Shown: piece by piece, positions 21,502 through 24,726 of the stretch
Layout of the letters: every line of letters starts with the position of its first letter
Position numbering within the stretch: position 1 is the stretch's first letter
DNA from: Dehalococcoidia bacterium
GTDB taxonomy: Bacteria > Chloroflexota > Dehalococcoidia > Dehalococcoidales > Fen-1064
Assembly (NCBI GenBank): GCA_030691775.1
Contig: JAUYDN010000217.1
Coordinates: forward strand, 1 to 24,726
Direction of reading: 5' to 3'
Length of the DNA stretch: 24,726 bases
The notes under the pieces: model-generated
The model's database searches: none
What the model saw: the letters and a program-made list of their open reading frames with translations, nothing else
Told to the model about the DNA's origin: nothing
Program-made: the position numbers and the translations under genes

Positions 21502-23093
21502 TTACCTCCTTTTGTAATCGTAAAACTTGTGGCGCCGGCGGCTCTTTGTTTCTGGAGCGCTTTTTCCACTCTTTGCAGGAGCACCGGAGGTGAAATCGGT
21601 TTTGTGACGTAATCGTCAACTTCAAGCTCCGATTCGGTTTCAAGTTCGTAACGTCGACGGCTGGAATCTTCCCTGACGGCACTTAAGATGATGATGGGGA
21701 ACTTCCTCCCGCCTTTTCCCTTCTTTTCCTCGATACGCTTGCACACTTCAAAACCGTCCAGTTTTGGCATTAGCAAGTCGAGCACCAGGAGGTCGGGTTC
21801 TTTTTCATCAATTTTCACCAGCGCGTCTTCACCATCCTGGGCGGTGCGAACCCTGTAACCCTGGGATTCCAGTACAAGCGATGTTATTTGCCGCATCTCC
21901 GGGTCATCATCCACCACCAGAATGTCTGCTCCGGTGACGATACGCTTACCGGCTTCTTTATGGACTGCCGGCGCTTCCAACACCTTCGGCAGGGTAAAAC
22001 TGAACCTGGTGCCGATATTGGTCTCCGGGTCCGGGCTTTGTACCCAGATAGTCCCGCCATGCCCCTCCAGAATTTTTTTAGAAATGGATAGTCCCAGACC
22101 CGCACCTTCAGCTTCCACCCTGCCCCCGCGGAAGAAGTCACTGAACAACTTCGGCTGGTCTTCCGGTGGTACGCCCACACCCGTATCAGAGACATCGATC
22201 TGTACTTTATCGGGAGTCTCATGGGAGGTAATTGTCACCGAGCCGCCGTTAGGCGTGAACTTGATGCCATTGCTCAACAGATTGGTCAGTACCTGTTGTA
22301 GCCTTTTTTCTGCACCCAAAACCGGAGCCAGGTGTTTTGAAGCGTTATTCTTCAAGGCAATAGCTTTGCGCTGGGCAGGACCGGCGACATCTCCCATCGA
22401 CGCTTCTAATACCTGGTAAAGGCTGATCCTGTGGAAATCCACGGCTTTCATTTCTATGTAAGAAATGTCCAGGATGTTATCAATCATCTTCAGCAGGTCG
22501 CTGATTCTCTGTTTTCCGCCCAGTAAAAGGTCCTTTTGTTTCTGGTTGACATCCCCGGCAAATCCACCCACGACAACATCGATGGAGCTCTGCACAGTAG
22601 CCAGCGGGGCACGCAGGTCGTGGGAAGTCACGGATAGGACGTGGGCAAGGGTGCGCCGGGTCATCGCCAGGCGGTTGGAGACAAGGCGGATAATCTCGTG
22701 CATCACTTTATAGCCGAGTCCCGTATCCTCACTGCAGATTCTGCGTACCTGTTCGCCGTCCAGGACCACCAATTGAGAAGGTTCCAGAGCAGTGCCGGTC
22801 ATTGAGGCAGGCTGGTTGATCATGATGGACCAGCCGAGGCAGCTACCGCTCCCCAGAACATCGATTACTACCCGGCGTCTCGTTCTCGAACCGATGCGGA
22901 TTCCCATTTCCAGGCAGACCTTACCTTTAGTGATGATGTAAAAATTGCGGAGTGGTTCGCCTTCTATGAAAATTCGCTGACCGGCGGGTACGGTTTCTTC
23001 TGATGCAATATCCGCAAGTTTGCCGGCTTGCTCATCGGTCAGGTTCCAGAAGAGGTCTGAATTTCTGATGATTTCTTTAATTTCCGCGCCCAA
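21498..23093 (-). CDS. Hybrid histidine kinase: cNMP-type sensor, HisKA, HATPase, receiver
   Basis: This 531-aa protein starts at a TTG (23091-23093) six bases after GGAGG. Residues about 10-135 form a Crp/cNMP-binding-like sensor domain (GQRIFIEGEPLRNFYIITKGKV). HisKA follows with H158 (SVTSHDLRAPL), then HATPase with N-box NLLSNGIKF (N275), G1 DTGVG (303-307) and G2 GAGLGLS (330-336). A C-terminal receiver has D395-397, D439 and K498. There is no membrane segment, so it senses a cytoplasmic signal, either a nucleotide or, as in some Crp relatives, a redox or gas ligand. The signal is unknown. With the coupled response regulator it forms a phosphorelay that might control the downstream hdr/met cluster. 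Confidence 0.93.
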   Translation of the reverse strand: MGAEIKEIIRNSDLFWNLTDEQAGKLADIASEETVPAGQRIFIEGEPLRNFYIITKGKVCLEMGIRIGSRTRRRVVIDVLGSGSCLGWSIMINQPASMTGTALEPSQLVVLDGEQVRRICSEDTGLGYKVMHEIIRLVSNRLAMTRRTLAHVLSVTSHDLRAPLATVQSSIDVVVGGFAGDVNQKQKDLLLGGKQRISDLLKMIDNILDISYIEMKAVDFHRISLYQVLEASMGDVAGPAQRKAIALKNNASKHLAPVLGAEKRLQQVLTNLLSNGIKFTPNGGSVTITSHETPDKVQIDVSDTGVGVPPEDQPKLFSDFFRGGRVEAEGAGLGLSISKKILEGHGGTIWVQSPDPETNIGTRFSFTLPKVLEAPAVHKEAGKRIVTGADILVVDDDPEMRQITSLVLESQGYRVRTAQDGEDALVKIDEKEPDLLVLDLLMPKLDGFEVCKRIEEKKGKGGRKFPIIILSAVREDSSRRRYELETESELEVDDYVTKPISPPVLLQRVEKALQKQRAAGATSFTITKGGK

Positions 23094-23161
23094 TGTCGAC
23101 CTCCGCTGTTGACTGTACTGCCGGGTATTTCAAATCTGATACGAATTGCTCAGACGATGAA

Positions 23162-23190
23162 ATGATATATAATCCTCCCTGCAAAGTCAA
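23162..23190 (-). promoter_or_regulatory. Promoter for the histidine-kinase operon
   Basis: On the minus strand, TTGACT (23185-23190), a 17-bp spacer and TATCAT (23162-23167) match sigma70 consensus at 10 of 12 bases. The predicted start near 23155 gives a leader of about 62 bases before the TTG start at 23093. Confidence 0.65.
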
Positions 23191-23441
23191 TTGTACTACA
23201 AATGACAAATCCGGGTTCACCGCGATACCTGCGGGAAACCTCTCAGCAAGCGCGACGGATGGTTGCTGGTCCATTGAGAAACGTGATGAAGCAGCCGAGC
23301 AAGGATTCGAACTGGGCAAGCCTTAAGTCTGCAACTACAAAAGAGTCACCTGCACTTCTGAAGAAACCATGGGAAGGTTATCGAAAAGATTCTCTCTGGT
23401 AAGACCGAACCTTGCCGGCGAGTTCTAGGTATCGTCCCCCT

Positions 23442-23455
23442 AAGTGGAGCTGAGG
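23442..23455. repeat. Left 14-bp direct repeat (att-like)
   Basis: AAGTGGAGCTGAGG is identical to 24344-24357, 902 bp away. The right copy is part of a tRNA 3' end. The pair brackets the AT-rich 239-aa gene, like the attachment repeats of an element inserted at a tRNA gene. No integrase is present between them. Confidence 0.55.
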
Positions 23456-23500
23456 TATCAATAGGTAGTACCGTCATGGACTTCAAGATAGTCTTCAACC

Positions 23501-24220
23501 TTACCGTTTAATTGGATACTCTCGAAAGACCTTTTTAGCTTCGCCAACAAGATAAAGCTGTGAAAACCTTAAGTCTAAATTCATGATTTCCTTTTCTACA
23601 AAGCTGTCGATGGTTGTATGGTTTATCACTTTCAGTCTTTCTTCAGAAAGTGTCGTATCGTCGAAAAAGATTATTAGAGAGGTATTAGCGGGATAATTTT
23701 TGCCAGCTTTCCCCTTCGCGGCTTCAATAATTCTTTTTAGTACGGTTTTTACTCCTTCTTCTACCGATGTAGCCTCAGGTGGTATAGAAACCTGGCGATT
23801 CTTCCCTTTGCCAATCTTGATGACCGGAGCGTTTGAAAAAACGATACCCTTTTGTAGAAGTTCGCACCTGCGCCAATAATCGTTCGCTCCTTCATGAGCT
23901 TGGGTTATCTCAAGATAACTTTGAGACGCAGGTTTGGTTCTTAAGTCATTGACTATCGCATCGTAGTTTTGATTACCAATGACTGGCTTTAAAAGAACTT
24001 GGTCGGTGTCTCCAAACTTATGTTTGCTAAATATCGCCAGAGGAGCAATTTCCTCAACAAGTTTCTTTATAAGCTTTTCTTTATCGTTCTGCAATCGGAA
24101 AGCACGCCTTCCTTCCTCGGTGGAGCAAATCTGATTAACCTTCTGTATTAGCCAATCCCAGAGTTCAGAAGGGATTCTTTCCTTTTCGAGTTCCTCTTTA
24201 CTGACGTATTCGTTTGGCAT
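23501..24220 (-). CDS. Unrecognised protein, 239 aa, AT-rich accessory gene
   Basis: I do not recognise this family. The 239-aa protein is charged and soluble with no signal peptide or membrane segment. The N-terminal 60 residues are helical and basic (KEKLIKKLVEEIAP). A segment NYDAIV...SYLEITQAHEG (D87, E104) is loosely like the D...ExK pattern of PD-(D/E)XK nucleases, but the lysine is absent, so this is only a hint. The coding sequence is visibly richer in A+T than the core genes, and it lies between 14-bp direct repeats, one at a tRNA remnant, which suggests horizontal arrival. No ribosome binding site precedes the ATG; a -10-like TAAAAT and paired AGTACT sites lie just upstream. Confidence 0.75.
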   Translation of the reverse strand: MPNEYVSKEELEKERIPSELWDWLIQKVNQICSTEEGRRAFRLQNDKEKLIKKLVEEIAPLAIFSKHKFGDTDQVLLKPVIGNQNYDAIVNDLRTKPASQSYLEITQAHEGANDYWRRCELLQKGIVFSNAPVIKIGKGKNRQVSIPPEATSVEEGVKTVLKRIIEAAKGKAGKNYPANTSLIIFFDDTTLSEERLKVINHTTIDSFVEKEIMNLDLRFSQLYLVGEAKKVFREYPIKR

Positions 24221-24228
24221 ACTTAATC

Positions 24229-24263
24229 GTAGTACTCACGGTAGTACTACTGTCTGTATTTTA
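24229..24263 (-). promoter_or_regulatory. -10 element and paired AGTACT operator-like sites
   Basis: The minus strand has TAAAAT at 24258-24263, giving a predicted start near 24251. Just downstream, the 8-mer GTAGTACT (plus strand) occurs at 24229-24236 and 24241-24248, a 12-bp spacing, with palindromic AGTACT in each. Such a pair between the start site and the gene is where a repressor would bind. No good -35 is seen. Confidence 0.4.
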
Positions 24264-24343
24264 ACATATGGAAGAAGAGCAAATCAGTAAGTAACTCTTT
24301 AGTGAAGTAAAAGTAGAACCTTTGTAGCATAAAAGTAGCACAA

Positions 24344-24371
24344 AAGTGGAGCTGAGGGGATTCGAACCCCG
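24344..24371 (-). pseudogene. tRNA 3' fragment (T arm plus acceptor strand) and right direct repeat
   Basis: The minus strand reads CGGGG, TTCGAAT, CCCCT, CAGCTCC, A: the T stem-loop, 3' acceptor strand and discriminator of a tRNA in canonical spacing (24347-24371). No matching 5' acceptor strand (GGAGCTG) or D arm exists upstream, and T-stem position 49 is mismatched, so it is a remnant. It overlaps the 14-bp repeat 24344-24357. No CCA is encoded. Confidence 0.6.
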
Positions 24372-24372
24372 A

Positions 24373-24434
24373 TTCATACTTCATACGGGATGCCGAATAG
24401 CGTCGGCACCCCTGCCTTCCCGATTACATCGGGA
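24373..24434. repeat. Two hairpins of the dispersed repeat type
   Basis: TGCCGA/TCGGCA (24391-24408) and TCCCGAT/ATCGGGA (24418-24434) are adjacent stems. TTCATACTTC at 24373-24382 is shared with 4840-4849, and the core CCGATTACATCGG is the inverse of the core at 4854-4870. They fill the gap between the tRNA fragment and the end of the GIY-YIG gene. Confidence 0.6.
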
Positions 24435-24445
24435 CGCTCTCCCAA

Positions 24446-24691
24446 CTATTTTATCCCCAGGGTTTTGACCATGTAAGCCGGATTCTTCCAGCCCTTGATT
24501 TCCCCTTCACGCCGCCGCGCTTCAGAGACCGTCTCATATGATTCGGTGTACGTTAATCTCCAGGGACGATAGGCTTTTGTAGATAAGGTTGCACCAGCAT
24601 TGTGTTGAGCGAGGCGGGTGGGAATATCTCCCGTGGAACCAATGTAATACCGGCCGCTTTTCTCACTCTGTAATATGTACACGTAAAACAT
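24446..24691 (-). CDS. Small GIY-YIG domain protein (UPF0213 type)
   Basis: This complete 81-aa protein has the GIY-YIG landmarks: YVYILQS (3-9), YYIGST (15-20), the conserved arginine in TRLAQHN (R26) and a C-terminal acidic residue in the EARRREGEIKGW helix. It belongs to the short UvrC-like nuclease-domain family often annotated as UPF0213. The role is uncertain: DNA repair or a relic of a homing nuclease. The ATG is only 15 bases from the 3' end of a tRNA on the same strand and has no ribosome binding site, so it may be made from a nearly leaderless RNA after tRNA 3' processing. The end of the gene runs straight into a mosaic of hairpin repeats and a second tRNA fragment. Confidence 0.9.
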   Translation of the reverse strand: MFYVYILQSEKSGRYYIGSTGDIPTRLAQHNAGATLSTKAYRPWRLTYTESYETVSEARRREGEIKGWKNPAYMVKTLGIK

Positions 24692-24705
24692 GGAGGAAAT
24701 AATTA

Positions 24706-24726
24706 TGGACCAGGGGGGATTCGAAC
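24706..24726 (-). tRNA. tRNA 3' end (5' part beyond the right edge)
   Basis: The minus strand reads G, TTCGAAT, CCCCC, CTGGTCC, A, which fits T-loop, T stem 3' strand, acceptor 3' strand and discriminator in exact tRNA numbering. CCA is not encoded. The rest lies outside the window, so the anticodon and whether it is intact are unknown. Confidence 0.5.

Noticed and set aside
23093..23326. Plus-strand 77-codon ORF with several cysteines
   Set aside because: No ribosome binding site; it begins over the kinase start and crosses the kinase promoter. No family resemblance.
24344..24450. A complete tRNA-Tyr on the minus strand (ATGTAAT loop with GTA, hairpin as long variable arm, proper T arm)
   Set aside because: There is no 5' acceptor strand pairing with CAGCTCC, no D stem, and the region between is far too long. 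The loop belongs to a palindromic repeat hairpin also found at 4854-4870.

Overview
The window looks like a chromosomal segment of a strictly anaerobic bacterium with moderately high G+C. The gene content (HdrABC, a selenocysteine MvhD, MetV/MetF, class III CoA-transferases, beta-oxidation enzymes) and the hairpin-rich intergenic repeats fit an uncultured Dehalococcoidia (Chloroflexota) or a Desulfobacterota-like lineage. No marker gene settles this, so the taxonomy is inference.

Left part (1-6100): a truncated QueG-like double [4Fe-4S] protein; a minus-strand crotonase and 3-hydroxyacyl-CoA dehydrogenase pair with an extended -10 promoter; a plus-strand fused membrane/spermidine-synthase protein; then a non-coding stretch with hairpin repeats and an Rhs/YD-repeat remnant; then an SDR oxidoreductase. 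Middle (6100-11650): a secreted leucine-rich-repeat lipoprotein with a good sigma70-type promoter, and two tandem CaiB/BaiF CoA-transferases behind a near-perfect promoter (TTGACT, 17 bp, TATAAT). The acyl-CoA genes point to CoA-thioester degradation of organic acids.

Core (11648-20498, all minus strand, transcribed right to left): metF paralog 2, hdrC, hdrB, a giant hdrA, mvhD, metV, metF paralog 1. From hdrB to metF1 the genes overlap or are only a few to about 40 bases apart. This resembles the HdrABC-MvhD-MetVF methylenetetrahydrofolate reductase complexes known from acetogens such as Moorella. Two features stand out. The mvhD gene has an in-frame TGA at codon 68, at a Cys position of the family, followed by a SECIS-like hairpin, so it most likely encodes a selenoprotein. 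HdrA is a 1474-residue fusion: an HdrA module interrupted by a complete GltD/NfnB-like NAD(P)H:flavin module, a second HdrA module, and a C-terminal 2x[4Fe-4S] ferredoxin. The likely reading is a flavin-based electron-transfer (possibly bifurcating) complex joining NAD(P)H and ferredoxin to the methylene-/methyl-tetrahydrofolate step of the Wood-Ljungdahl pathway. No hydrogenase subunits are visible.

Upstream of this cluster on the same strand lie a GNAT acetyltransferase, a stand-alone response regulator and a cNMP-sensor/histidine kinase/receiver hybrid with its own promoter. The right end (23440-24726) is an AT-rich accessory segment: an unrecognised 239-aa gene bracketed by 14-bp direct repeats, one of which is the 3' end of a tRNA fragment; repeated AGTACT sites at its promoter; and a small GIY-YIG protein gene between two tRNA 3' halves.

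Intergenic stretches not otherwise listed: 761-931 holds only the ribosome binding site of the left-edge gene and a purine-rich tract; 23094-23441 holds the kinase promoter and nothing else I recognise.
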